Assembly (NCBI GenBank): GCA_017506865.1
Contig: JAFCMP010000113.1
Location: 1 to 64,000 of the forward strand
Direction: 5' to 3'
DNA length: 64,000 nt
Source: Tribonema minus
Lineage: Eukaryota; Sar; Xanthophyceae; Tribonematales; Tribonemataceae
Positions 19,504 through 31,129 of this stretch are shown one piece after another (positions within the stretch are counted from its first letter, which is position 1; each line of letters starts with the position of its first letter). A program made the position numbers and the translations under genes. The notes under the pieces are model-generated. The model ran no database searches and was not told where the DNA came from. It was given only the letters and a program-made list of their open reading frames with translations.

Positions 19504-22500
19504 ATGCGTCGGCGGCCGCAGGCAAAGCCTCTGCGGCTGCAGCTGGCAGGCGCGGTGACGGCCGCGATGGCGCTGGCTGCGGTGCCATGTGCCAGGGCGT
19601 TCATGCGGGCGCCTTGGGGAGTGACAGTCAGACGCCTCGCTGCCACGACTTCAAGCACACGGACGGCCAAGCTAGCCATGAGCGTTGCAGAGGGGCAGAA
19701 GGAGACTGAATCTATTCCTGCGACCGCTCCCGCTGCTTCTGGACTTCCGGATGCTTCGAGCGTGAAGTCTGCGTTCTTGAAGACCATGATTTCAAGGCGA
19801 GTGCATGTTTCTGTTGCATCTGCGCCTCGCACGTCCCCTGCAAGAGAGCGTTGTTGTTGCGCCCGTGATCTGGGTCACAGAATGCTGTTGGCTAAACAAA
19901 ATTCAATGGATTCGTAAGGGATTCGCCTGCGAGCAGCCCAGAAGTGCAACCCCACGTGCGTGGCAGCCTGATGGCTCTTCATTGCAGTTGCTTAGATGCA
20001 AAATGCAATGCACTTACCCAAATTCTTCTAGCCCTTGGGGAACGCAATGTGTCTCTGCTGTGGCGCTGTGCAACTATTATGCACCGCTGTGCAACTATTA
20101 TGCACTGCCTGTCATCTTTCATCACGTGCGCCCTGACAGCAACCGTGTGGCAAGCAGTGACAGTACAGAACGCTACACATGCAATCACAATAGTCAGTGT
20201 TGCAGTTTATCGTGCCACAGAAAGGCAAGTTCTACATCAAGGCGTCTACATTTCTCCAATTTTAATCTGTTGCACATGCTCCATGGTTTTCATTGTAGTG
20301 CTGCAAACCCGCCGCTGCCTTGTCACACACCACACAGAGGTTTCTTCAATCAGTGCACGGATCTGGAAGGGCTGGACAAGAAGCTGCTGGAAAATGGCGG
20401 GGTGGGGTTTGCGGCGTATCTAGGGTTTGACGCCACCGCTGACTCGCTGCATGTGGGCAGCCTGACGCAGATAATGATACTGAGGCACCTGCAGGCAAGA
20501 GGAATGATTACTCGATGATAAACTGCAGTACATGGCGAGAAGCTGCAGCACTAGCCTGTGTCATTTGAAATGTCAATTGTGGTAGTGCGCAGCTTATGTG
20601 TTCAGTTTTTGTATGGTTGAAGTTGAAGTTGGCTGGTCAGTCACCGTAGTGCAGCCATTTCGCAAGTTGGCCCTCCCTTTGACACTTGAAAATGTTGACG
20701 AGGCAATCTCTCCAATTAGGTTTGATCCGTAGGATCAGCTGGAAGCAGGTTCGCTGCACCGGCCACGCATGTGCCTGGAGTGTCGCAAGTGAAGTTCCAC
20801 TGGGGCTAATTGAACGTTTGTGCTGAAGGCAGTTTGGCGGACGCCATATTTATTTCAGGAATCATGCATCATCAGTGCCTTGAGACAGCCTAGCATTACT
20901 GTTGGTGGTCTTAACCAGGTTCATGAAGGGCAGCATCTCCTATGATGTTGCTGCAGGCCTTGAGTGTGTGTACCTCCGTTATCAAATGTTTTTGGGGCAG
21001 TCCGTCCAGGGATCATTCATGCATCACAGCAATGATGTTGCTCCATGACTATCATTGCCGCAAGCATGATTCACAGGTAGCAGCTTTTTGGCTGCAAGCA
21101 CGATTCGCAGGGAGCAGCAATGATGCACCTTGTAGCCAACTGAATGCCAAATGGAGGTCCAGGGCGGCGCAGCAAACTAACTTCAACTACTTGAGCATAC
21201 CAATTGAACAAAACTGGGATGTGCACGCGTGAGTCGTGACTGATACCATACTGTTTAGCAGCAACTCAGCGGCAGCACATTGATGTGTGTGAAGCTGCAT
21301 GCGCCTGGCTCTATACATTTAGCTGATTTGCAGCACTTGCTACCCTGCCAGCAACGCACTCCCTCAGCGCTAAGTTGAACTTGAACATCTTGCTCCAAAG
21401 CAAAGATGAGGTGACATTGCCAAACTTCGCGCGCCATGGGCATCCTGCCTCTTGTGCGAGCTGAGCTTCCTGCTGCCATGACACGTCTGAAACTGCTGCT
21501 TGGGCTGTTGTACACACCCAAGACACGCGCACAGCATGGTGTTGTTGACACATGCTGCGCCGCCGCTGCTGCGCACACACGTCTCTGTCAACAGAAATGC
21601 GGACACAAGCCGCTGGTACTGGTGGGGGGGGGGACGACTAAGGTGGGGGACCCTAGCGGGAGGGATGAGAGTCGGCAGCTGCTGGACGATGCGGCCATAC
21701 AGCGCAACAAGGATGGGATCACCAGCGTCTTCAACAAGGTAGGCACCGCAGGGGGTCGCTGTCTCATTGGAAGTGATTGATGCGAGAAAGGTGGGGGACC
21801 CTAGCGGGAGGGACGAGAGTCGGCAGCTGCTGGTCGATGCGGCCATACAGCGCAACAAGGATGGGATCACCAGCGTCTTCAACAAGGTAGGCACCGCAGG
21901 GGGTCGCTGTCTCATTGGAAGTGATTGATGCGAGAAAGTATACTCGGGGGCGGGGGAGGGGGGGGGGGCGGCTGCTGGACAATGCGGCCCAACAGCGCAA
22001 CAAGGATGGGATCACCAGCGTGTTCAACGAGGTAGGCGCTGCAACAGGGTGAAGCCTTCATGATGGCTGCGTGAGATTGCGGCTCTGAAAGACATTGACG
22101 TGATACATCACATTCTGGGGCTGCTGCGGCAATGCTGCCATACAGCGCAACGCGGGTGTTACTTCCAGCATCTTCAACAAGGTAGGCACTGCAGCAGGGT
22201 CTGGGCCTCCCTGACGACTGCAATGGAGCGTCGGCTTCAAACTGTTGAGGTCTGAAAGCGAAGTTTAGGTCTGGCAGTAGAGTATGAATTTACATTCAAC
22301 ACTGCTAGCCATAGACTCGAGCGCGGTGTAACCAATCAGCTGGCGGGGTTGGACGTCGGCTTCACCTTCTTTGCTCAAGTAGTTCACGAGCGCCTGGCGA
22401 GCAGTGCACTGTCGGTGTTGAAGTTACAGCGGCGCAGACTTGGGCTGCGTGCTGTAGCGCCACGTTTGTGTGAGCACTGTCACTGCCGGTACAACACCTG

Positions 22501-25500
22501 TGTGAGAGTGCAATAGAGGCGCGCCACCTCTGCTGAGTGACGCAATGACCAGTTTTCGACGCTCATACACTGTTGCAGGAAAAGCACATCGACAATGTGT
22601 GCTCAGCAGTACCACACTACGCCTTACTCTGACCAGCAGTTCAACTTGATATGGCCAGTTGTTGATTGGAACAGTCCCCTCCTCACGCCGGCCTGGCTCC
22701 TACTTGTCATCTTTAAGTTTCTGAAGTTTGAATGCGGGCGCCAGATGCGCTGCTGGCTGACAAAAGCGAACGACTCAGCAGGCCCGGCCGCAGCTCATCC
22801 TGACCTGCACAACCCTCGCCTGTTCACCTAGGCCATGTCGTCATGCGCGATGCTTGAAGTGTTGGTCTGCCCCTGTCAGCAACGGTCATTCATTGGTCTG
22901 CCCCTGTTGGGAACCTGTTGTTGAAACTTGCAGACGGCACTGAACGACGTAGCGTGCGTGGAAAACAACGAGCAGCACGCGAGCGCATCACCCATGAAAC
23001 CGCATCATTCTCGCACCTGTGTGCATGTGCTTACTTGCAGTCTGGCGGCAGCACAGGCGACGCGCTGCTCATCTACAACAACTAGCATCGCAGCAACACA
23101 GCACCCAATTCCGCGTCATTTTCTCCACCGCATGCACCCGCCACGCCATGTGACGTCCGTTCACCGCCTCTGCCAGCGGTGCGTCCTGGTCTTGAAGTCC
23201 AGAGATCGGCGCGAGTGCTGCGCGCTGCTCAAATAATTGACACTTCAAGCATCTCAGCAGCTTATGACGCACGCACTCTCGCCATCAGCTCGTCTGCACG
23301 CGATTCATCCTTTGGCTCCTGCGCGACTGCGCGCTGCGTCAGTTCTTGATGTTCAGCGTCAGCCCGAGCGATGCGCTGCTGGTGAAGAACAACGACTTCA
23401 GCAGCAACACGTCGCTGATGAAAGGCCCAACTTTCGCACCTCCACGCGCACGTGTCACATTTGAGTAACGTCCGTCAATGCCCCCCCCTCCCCCCCCCCC
23501 CCCCCCCCTCCCTGTGCCCCCGCTCCATCAGTTCTTGACGTTCGGCGAGGGCGCGAGCGACGCGCTGCTGGTGGACAACGACGAGTGGCTGAGCAGCCTG
23601 GGCTACATACAGTTCCTGCGCGAGTACGGCCCGTACTTCACCATCAACCGCATGCTGTCGTTCGACAGCGTGCGCCTGCGCCTCGAGCGCGAGCAGCCGC
23701 TGACGTTCCTCGAGTTCAACTACATGCTGCTGCAGGCGTACGACTTTGTCGAGCTGCACAAGCGCTACGGGTGCAGGTGAGCGCGCGCAGGTCTTTGAGT
23801 GTGCGTGCATTTGAGGTTGGGGTTAGGTTGTTGTCTCAGTGACTGGCCTGTGACGGCGCAACTCGATGCGCAGCCGATTGACGAGTTGAGGGCTGCTGCT
23901 GTGTGTGCTGCTGCTGTGTGGGCTGCTGCTGCTCCTGTCGACATTGTGTGGCTGTGTGCTGCCTGTCTGATCGTCCATGTCACCGCCTGGCGCCTGCGAG
24001 TTCAAGACGTCTGCGGCATGCTGCTGTGCGCGCAGTGCAAAAGTTGCAGCTGTTGACTAACTGAGAGTCCACGCTTTGGCAGTCTCAGGCCATTTTTATG
24101 CTGCGAAACGCTGCAGCTACAGGGAAGGGGGGGACGGGGGGGGGCGGGGGGCATGCGCGTGCAGCTTGTATCAACATATCATGCAGTGCAAGAGTGCAGT
24201 GCGACACACGTTGTCAGGCTAGGGATAGTCATAGCGCGTTTCCTTGCAAAGTCGAGCTGATGTCTTAGAATGGAGCAACTTGACTCAATCGGTGGCTGTA
24301 AACTTTGTAAAGCGGTAGCGCGCGCCATGTTGAAGTCAGGGACCGGCACCACGGTCACAGCAGTTCTCAACAGGCTCATGCCGCCGTTTTATAGGTATGC
24401 ACACCGCGCTGAAACCCCCTGCCCCCCGCTCTCCCCCCGCACCCTTCAGATCGACGACTTGTACCAATGCAGAGAATGAAACAACAGCAGTGCTCATCAT
24501 GCTTCCCCCCCCCCCCCGCCCATCCCCTGCCGCGGCCGCGCTGACCTTCGCCCCCACCTCCCTCCCCGCCTCCCTGTCTGTGCCCCCCCCCTCCCCCCCA
24601 CCCGCCCCCACCCGCCAGCCTGCAGATGGGCGGCTCCGACCAGTGGGGCAACATGGTCAACGGCGTCGAGCTCGGCCGCAGGACAGCCGGCGCGGAGCTC
24701 TACGCGCTCACAGCGCCGCTCATCACCACCAGCGACGGCCGCAAGATGGGCAAGTCCGCGGCGGGCGCGGTCTGGCTCAACGCCGACAGGCTGCCGCCGT
24801 ACGACTACTGGCAGTTCTGGCGCAACACGGACGACGCGGATGTGGCGCGGTTTTTAAAGCTGTTCACGGAGCTGCCGCTGGAGCGCATCGCGGAGCTCGA
24901 GAAGGTATGTAGGGTATGGTGGTTTTATGGTAGGTATGACGTGCTCTGTCTATGCATATCACTGCCGGCTGTCACAACACGGACGACGCGGACGTGGCGC
25001 GCTTCTTGAAGCTGTTCACGGAGCTGCCGCTGGAGCGCGTCGCAGAGTTTGAGAAGGTATGTAGGGTATGGTGGTTTCATGGTAGGTGGGTCATGGTGAA
25101 CGGACGACGCGGACGTCGCGCGCTTCCTCAAGCTCTTCACAGAGCTGCCGCTGGAGCGCGTCGCAGAGCTTGAGAAGATGCGTGGAGGGTGTGGTAACTG
25201 TATGTATAACGTGTTCTGTCTACACGTGCTACTGGCGGTTCTGGCGCAACACGGACGACGCGGACGTCGCGCGCTTCCTGAAGCTCTTCACGGAGCTGCC
25301 GTTGGAGCGCGTCGCGGAGCTCGAGAAGGTATGTAGGGCATGGTACCATGTTTTATACGGTATGTAGATTATTGAAATGTGGACGACGCGGACGTCGCGC
25401 GCTTTCTCAAGCTCTTCACGAGCTGCCGGTGAAGCACGCCGCGGAGCTCGAGAAGGTATGTAGGGCATGGTATCGTGTTCCATACGGTATGTAGGTTATA

Positions 25501-27920
25501 GTCTACGATGTGAAGACGATACCAATGTAGTGCGCTTCTTCAAGCTCTTCATGGAGCTGCCGCTGGAGCGCGTCGCGGAGCTGGAGAAGGTATGCAGGGT
25601 ATGATACTTTGTTGCATGCGGTATGTAGCTCTACAATCTGTTGATTCGTTTCCCATGCAGATTATCGAAATGTGGACGACGCGGACGTCACGCGGTTTCT
25701 CAAGCTCTTCACGGGGCTGCCGCTGCAGCGCGTCGAAAGCGCGAGAAGGTATGTAGGGCATGGCACTCTGTACGGTAGGTATCCCATGCTGTGTGTATAC
25801 ATACCACTGCCGGCTGATGCAACATGGACGACGTAAGACATTGCGCGCTTGCTCAAGCTGTTCATGGAGCTGCCATTGGAGCGCGCCAGGAAGCTGAGAA
25901 GTTATGTAGGGGTAGGGTACTGGGCTTTATACGGTAGGTATTGTGTGCTTTCGCCTGAAGCGGTATCGGCCGTTCCGCACGGACGACGCCGGCGTAGCGC
26001 ACTTCCTTCAGCTGTTCACTCTGCGGCCGCTGGAGCGTCGCCATGTAGCGTAGGGTCACACTCTACACGTACGTGACTCTGTTGTCGCCACTACCGAATG
26101 TGCTGGCGGAACCGAACCCTTGTGCGCCCCCTGAAACTGACTTTTCACAGAACTGCCGCTTGTTTGCAGTTTGGCGCTCAAGAAAGCATGTAGGATACCT
26201 ACATGTGCGTGTGTCCTTCAGATTACACTTTACTGCGCTATGGCGCTTGTGTGATAAGCAGGGTAGGCTGACGGGGCGCAGACACAGAACATGCAGGAGC
26301 GCGGCACACTTGACATAGCGTGCATGAGAAGTGTGCGCCCCGTCACGTCGCCCCGACTTCAAACCCAAAACCACTTCCAGAGCAGACGCCGGCCTGCTGT
26401 TGCGCCGCCCTTCGCGCTGACCCTCGCTCCCCTCTCATGCGCTACCTACCTACCTACCACGCGCGCCGCGCCAGCTCGAGGGGAAGGACATCAACGCCGC
26501 CAAGATCGTCCTGGCGGACGAGGCGACGCGCATGCTGCACGGCGAGCACTGCCTCGAGAGCATCCGCGCGACCGCCAAGCAGCTGTTCGAGGCAGGGGCC
26601 GCGGGTGGCAGCAACGCGAGTCTGCCGCGAACGAGGTACGGCAGATCTCGTGCTTGGACCAGTAGCGACTCTTACTGCCAGTATTGATGTGCGCGCTGTG
26701 CTTAAATTTGTGTGAAGCTGAGCTTCGGGCAGGGGGGGGGGAGAGGGGGGCAAGGGGCAGGGATTAGGGTTAGGGTTAGGTTGAGGAGGCACTTGAAACG
26801 AGCAGTGCAGTACGCCCGCACTCCTGATTTCTGCATGCTTGTCAATGCTTGGGAGCATGATGTGCTGCGGACAACAGTCCATCGTGCACGTCAGGTTGTA
26901 CTCGAGCTGAGACAAGCAGCAGTGCCGGGAGTGCGCCACATGGGTTGTTTCGCCGCCGACTGAGGTGGTGAGGCAAGCGCAGCGCGCGAATGCACGTCTC
27001 TGTGTGCGCGCCTGCTTTGCGTGCGTAAGCTGATTGCAATGAACGGCGTACTTTCTCGTGTGCAACCTGCGGAGCGCTGCTGTCATTGGGCTCTGACGCG
27101 TGCTGCCGCGTCACGTTGCACAGCACTTCACTCTCTGAGCGATTCTCAACACCGCCATTCAAAACAGCTCACACGCGCACTCGCTGCTGCCGTGCTGCCG
27201 CCGCAGCGTGAGCCAATCAGAAGTTGACGCCGGGCTGAGCGTCCTCGACTTGTACGTCAAGGCGGGGCTGGCAGCCTCGAAGGGGGAGGTTCGACGCCTC
27301 ATCAAGGGGTGAGTGTGGGGACACAGGGGGGGTCTGAACTGAGACTGTTTCGTATGCCTGCACAGTTGCGCAACTTGTACATAGAGCCCTTGTTGCATTC
27401 GGCCGGGCGCCGGACTGACTAGCGTCGCGAAATGCGATCTTTGTCGTGAGGAGACTCTGTGACGCGCGAATTGATACGTATGAGTGGGCGGCACTGTGTC
27501 TCCGTGTGCCCAGCGCTCAGGTGTAATCGACAGCGCAGAATATGCATTCAGCGCTGAGCAATGTGGCAGTGTCCAGCTTGAGCTGGCCGCGACTAGGGTC
27601 AACAGATGGCTACATAATAGTGATGGTGTCTAAAACTTAGCATCTAGTATCATGGAGCGACGCCCTTGCCGTTTGACGTGCGCTGCCCGTGGCTATGTGT
27701 AACGAATCACCTGTTGTAGCAGCATGGCATGTTGAAGTGACCTCAGTGCTCAGCAGCAGCTGACCGTGACGCCTTTCGTGGCTGTCGCAGCGGCGGCGCC
27801 AAAATCAACGACGTCAAGGTCGACGATGAACTTCAAGTTGTCGGCGCCGCGGAATTTGCGGGCGGCGAGCTCAAGCTGAGCAGCGGCAAGAAGAAGCACG
27901 CAATCGTGGAGATTGCGTGA
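19504..27920 (+). CDS. Tyrosyl-tRNA synthetase, bacterial type, probably organellar
   Basis: Class I enzyme that charges tRNA-Tyr. Exons: 19504-19796, 20338-20494, 21595-21738, 23532-23776, 24619-24904, 26475-26635, 27207-27308, 27791-27920. The start ATG at 19504 gives a signal-peptide-like hydrophobic core (about residues 11-31) ending ARAF, then an R/S/T-rich stretch, which suggests import into a complex plastid, possibly with mitochondrial dual use. Catalytic signs: the HIGH-type [41 protein letters not shown], and the KMSKS-type KMGKS. The C-terminus is an S4 RNA-binding domain ([20 protein letters not shown]). Introns 1 and 2 use GC donors. Introns 3, 4 (3' end) and 5 contain arrays of exon-edge copies. 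The family assignment is firm; the organelle is inferred. Confidence 0.92.
21780..22190 (+). repeat. Three tandem copies of TyrRS exon 21595-21738 3' end plus donor
   Basis: Units ending at about 21888, 22031 and 22181 repeat the [16 protein letters not shown] coding end and gtaggc. The first is almost identical to the exon, the second has several changes, the third more. Confidence 0.9.
22930..23402 (+). repeat. Decayed copies of TyrRS exon 23532-23776 5' end plus acceptor
   Basis: About 23339-23402 is a recognisable copy of cag plus the [19 protein letters not shown] coding start. Weaker copies lie at about 23038-23085 and possibly 22931-22980. Confidence 0.7.
24972..26050 (+). repeat. Eight tandem copies of TyrRS exon 24619-24904 3' end plus donor
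   Basis: The coding end [19 protein letters not shown] with the GAGAAG|gtatgtaggg junction recurs at about 24976-25056, 25102-25178, 25222-25328, 25381-25455, 25510-25589, 25672-25748, 25825-25904 and 25978-26050. The period is about 120-160 bp. Early copies keep reading frame and donor; the last two are badly eroded. Confidence 0.92.
26762..26792. repeat. Interstitial telomere-like repeat
   Basis: Several TTAGGG units in tandem (gattagggttagggttagg) lie in a TyrRS intron next to a G-rich homopolymer tract. Confidence 0.7.
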
Positions 27921-29165
27921 CCATAGACGGCACTGCTTGTCTGCCATGTTGAGAAATACAACAACAACGCAGTGCTATAAAAGTGTTTCAAGGCGTCGCC
28001 ACGGCCCTGCATCACTGCTGCCTGCTATCTGCCAGTGAATGCGCGTAATGCGCAGCGCTTGATTCCTGCGTATTGCCTAGTCATCACCGTAGCTTGTATG
28101 TTTGGTATCGGTTTGTAGCCCAAAGGATTCTGCAGAGGTGTCGGCAACCCTCTGTCTGTACCGTTCTGCTAGCTTTGCAGCCGGCGGTGACATTGCGCAG
28201 TATTCGTCATTGCCTCCACACGTACGGTGACCTCCAAGCCTCCAGCCCCACAACCTAGAGCCTTTGAACTTCAAGCAACGGCAACAAATGTGCATGCATT
28301 GAGCATGTTATCTGGTCCTTGTGCCCTGGTGATGATGACAGCTGCAGCATGATAATGCGAGGGCATACATGCTACATGTATGGGCTGTTCATCATGTGTG
28401 GCAATTGCCACCTTTCTTGGTCCTCAAGCGCTATCAATGATGCATGCTACAGATACTGTGCGCCTGGTGGTTACTTGCAGTGCAGACCGCCATACTGCAT
28501 GCACAAGGCTTTCAGAACTCTGACTTTGATGCCAACGTAACCCTGCTTCAACTTCAAGTTGAAGAATGACCGGGCCGGGTATTGACACAGGCTGTCTATC
28601 TTTGCACATGATCGTCTGAACATCCATGATCACAACACAAGGGCCTGCGCATGCTACAGGGCCCTAGGGGCCCCTACTAGGGGTATGGCGCAGATGCATG
28701 ACCATTATGTGTTGGTTTCAAGGGCTACTCACTATGCACAGCTGTAATGTACATATCTCCAAGCAATGCTTTTTCAATGGGGTAGTTCAATGGTAGAACA
28801 TTGGTCTCCAAAGCCAAATGTTATGGTTTTGAGTCCCTTCTTTCCTGTTGGAGTATACTTGAGTTCTGCTGGGGCCTGGTGACACAGGATGCGTGCATGA
28901 CATAGCACACGAGACCTAGGTCACACGAAGCGTTGTACAGACAGTGTTACGTCATGCAGACGCACACCATTGTGCAGGGACATGGGCATGCTGGTATACT
29001 CATATTCACTCAAGTCAAAAGCATCACTAGCACAATTGTGCGCGCAACAGAACGAAGGCTGAACACTGCATCAATGGCAATTGTCTGTGCACGAAAAGTG
29101 TAAAATTCATGATTGCTGCACCCAAGTTGGCGCCAGGCACCACGATGCCGCGTCTGCGACAATCG
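27921..29165. other. Intergenic region with the start of a segmental duplication
   Basis: No coding exon recognised. From about 28568 the sequence is a diverged copy of the region starting near 35967. A tRNA-like insertion lies inside it. Confidence 0.6.
28776..28847 (+). pseudogene. tRNA-Trp(CCA)-like sequence of mitochondrial type, decayed
   Basis: The D-arm (GTTC/GAAC) and the anticodon arm (TTGGT-CTCCAAA-GCCAA, anticodon CCA at 28808-28810) are perfect, and the whole resembles mitochondrial/bacterial trnW. The T-stem has two mismatches and the acceptor stem pairs badly, so it is probably not functional. It lies in a segment (about 28745-28862) that is absent from the paralogous copy at 37 kb, which indicates insertion after the duplication. 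A piece of mitochondrial DNA moved to the nucleus is the simplest reading. Confidence 0.65.
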
Positions 29166-30339
29166 TCACGCAGTACCGTCAGGCGCCGGCGCCTCGAACG
29201 CCATGCCACGCGCCAGGGCCTGCTCATAGAGCTGGTGAGTCATGAGCAGGAGCACCCCCGGGCTGCTGGCGAAAGCGACTACGCCCACCCCCCTGATCTC
29301 TGCGAAGTGGAGCACACGGCGCTTGATTGGCGACAGAGCCCCCCCCTTGAACTGCGCGAAGGTCATCCCACGGCTGTGCGCACCCCTCCCCGTAATCAGG
29401 AGGACCCAGCCGTACAGGCTGAGGACCGGCTCCGCGAGAGTGCTGAATATGAGCTGCACCCGCTCCCCCGACTGCCCGTGCAGGTCGATGAACGCCAGCA
29501 GATCCAGCGGCGACTTGTTGCGTCCATTGCGGCGAGGGTCCGGGAAGGAGTCCGGGTACTTCCCGTTGGCCATGCGCCCTGGCATGCCGTGCAGGAGGCG
29601 GTTCCACCTGCGCGAGATGAAGGGCCGGCGGTTGGTCTCCTCGAAGATGGCGCGCGCGGCCTTGTCGCGCTCGCTCTTGATGCGCGCGTCAAGCGCGGCG
29701 AGCCGCTTGACGGCAGCGTCGAATGCGGCGAGCTGCGCTAGCTCAGCGTCAAGGGCAGCGAGCCGCCGGCTGGTGTCAGCGTCAACCTGAGGCGACACAC
29801 CGCTTGGGCGGCTGGGGCTGGCACGGGCTTTGGCCTGGCAGTGCGTCGAAATGGCGGCGCTCCGCGCATTGATGGCTGCAAGAAGGGCAGCACGCTGATC
29901 TTGGCGGCTGCTCACGATGCTGGCAAGCGCAACTTGAAGGTCATCCCGAGAGTGACCATGGGCCTTCGCAAGGGCCTTCCGGTGATACTTCACCCTCTTG
30001 GCTATTGGTGGTCGCTGCTGCAGCAGTGAATCTACGAGTCCCATCTCTCTAGCGTACACCTGGCGGTTCTCCTCGTGCCGGGAAGGGCCCCAGTCGTTGG
30101 ACCTTTGCAGGAACGCCTCCATCAGCCAGAACCCATCAGCAGTGTCCGCGAACAGGGACTTACAGATGACAGGGGGCTGCGTATTGGCTGCGGGGAGATC
30201 GCCGGCGACAGGCGGCGGACGCGGTGTCACGAGCAACAGCCCCCCTGTATTGAAGACGTTTGCCACAGCAGGCACCTCTGTTCTGGGCTTCTGTACCGCT
30301 GGCGGAGTAGCAGCAGCAGCAGCAGCAGCAAAAGCAGCA

Positions 30340-30401
<62 letters not shown>

Positions 30402-30443
30402 GGCACAATTAGACTCACTGCCAGAGGCGTTGGCTTTCCTCAC
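29166..30443 (-). CDS. Smr-domain protein with N-terminal poly-alanine tract
   Basis: Single-exon frame of 425 residues. The C-terminal third carries Smr hallmarks: the DLHG motif in LLAFIDLHGQSGERV (near residues 315-330) and LLITGRGAHSRG (near 355), followed by a hydrophobic end. Smr domains are nucleic-acid-binding and often endonucleolytic. The middle is Ala/Arg-rich and helical-looking (two AALDAELAQLAAFD-like repeats). Residues about 13-45 are nearly pure Ala from a GCA-triplet tract at 30308-30402. The substrate and cellular role cannot be told from sequence. A second, eroded copy lies at 37400-38017. The domain call rests on motif reading only. Confidence 0.7.
30306..30402. repeat. 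Imperfect (GCA)n microsatellite
   Basis: About 30 GCA triplets interrupted by a few GGA and AAA triplets; it codes the poly-Ala tract of the Smr gene on the minus strand. Confidence 0.95.
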
Positions 30444-30904
30444 CCGTCATCAGGCGGTTGCAGCGTAGCATGCGGTCGCTTACTGCACTGGGAGCGATAC
30501 CCCTGTCCTGCACGCGTTCAGAAAGCGGCGGGCGTACCTCCGCGTGGGCCCTCTTTGTGCCATGAGTGTCCGCAACCTCCTCGTCATCTCTGCGCCGTCT
30601 TCCTTGTCGTCTGTGATTGCGTAATCTACCAGTCACGCCATTATGATGATATTATGCAATTAGCCGCGCTTGCTCCACTGCTACTGCTGTCGCTGCCTAT
30701 AGCCTGCCATTGGTGAAGTGTAGTTGTCGCAGGCTGGAGTGTGTCACTGCAAAAACCTGAGGGTCTACAGTAGACTCCACAATGGCAGTCCCTCAGCAAC
30801 AACACGCTTTTGAAGAAAACAAAATTGCTTGCCACTCTATGCAATGCCACGTGCCTTGCTGTCATGGAGCATATAGCCGCTGCTCACTACAATTATTTAT
30901 AATA

Positions 30905-31120
30905 GATGCATGGGGCAGGGCAATCTGCCTCGCACGTAGCTGCAATCCTTCAGACGGACACCGTGGCTCAGCACGCCCAGCGCCGACGTGCACAGTGCTC
31001 AGCCACGCGACTGCAAACTTCAAGTATGCATACTATAGTATAGGCATCTGTGACTCAAGATGCATGTGGCAGCCGCTGATTCCTATGCAGCATTGCCATG
31101 CGCACGCATGGAACCCACAA
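30905..31120. repeat. Dispersed repeat, copy A2
   Basis: Diverged copy of 17775-17960, with the same block order (ggggcagggcaatctgcc, gacggac, cacagtgctcag, gcagccgctg). Confidence 0.75.
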
Positions 31121-31129
31121 TGTCAAACG

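Larger units (their letters stand above)
28568..30873. repeat. Segmental duplication, copy 1 (carries the intact Smr gene)
   Basis: Collinear with 35967-38467, from the shared tgacacaggctg / tagacacaggctg start through the Smr gene to gccttgctgtcat. Copy 1 alone has a 115-bp tRNA-like insertion; copy 2 alone has a 0.93-kb insertion. Confidence 0.85.

Noticed and set aside
24972-26050. CRISPR-like array of regularly spaced repeats
   Set aside because: Units are exon-end copies with a donor site that decay with distance, in a eukaryotic intron; no conserved direct repeat with unique spacers and no cas genes.
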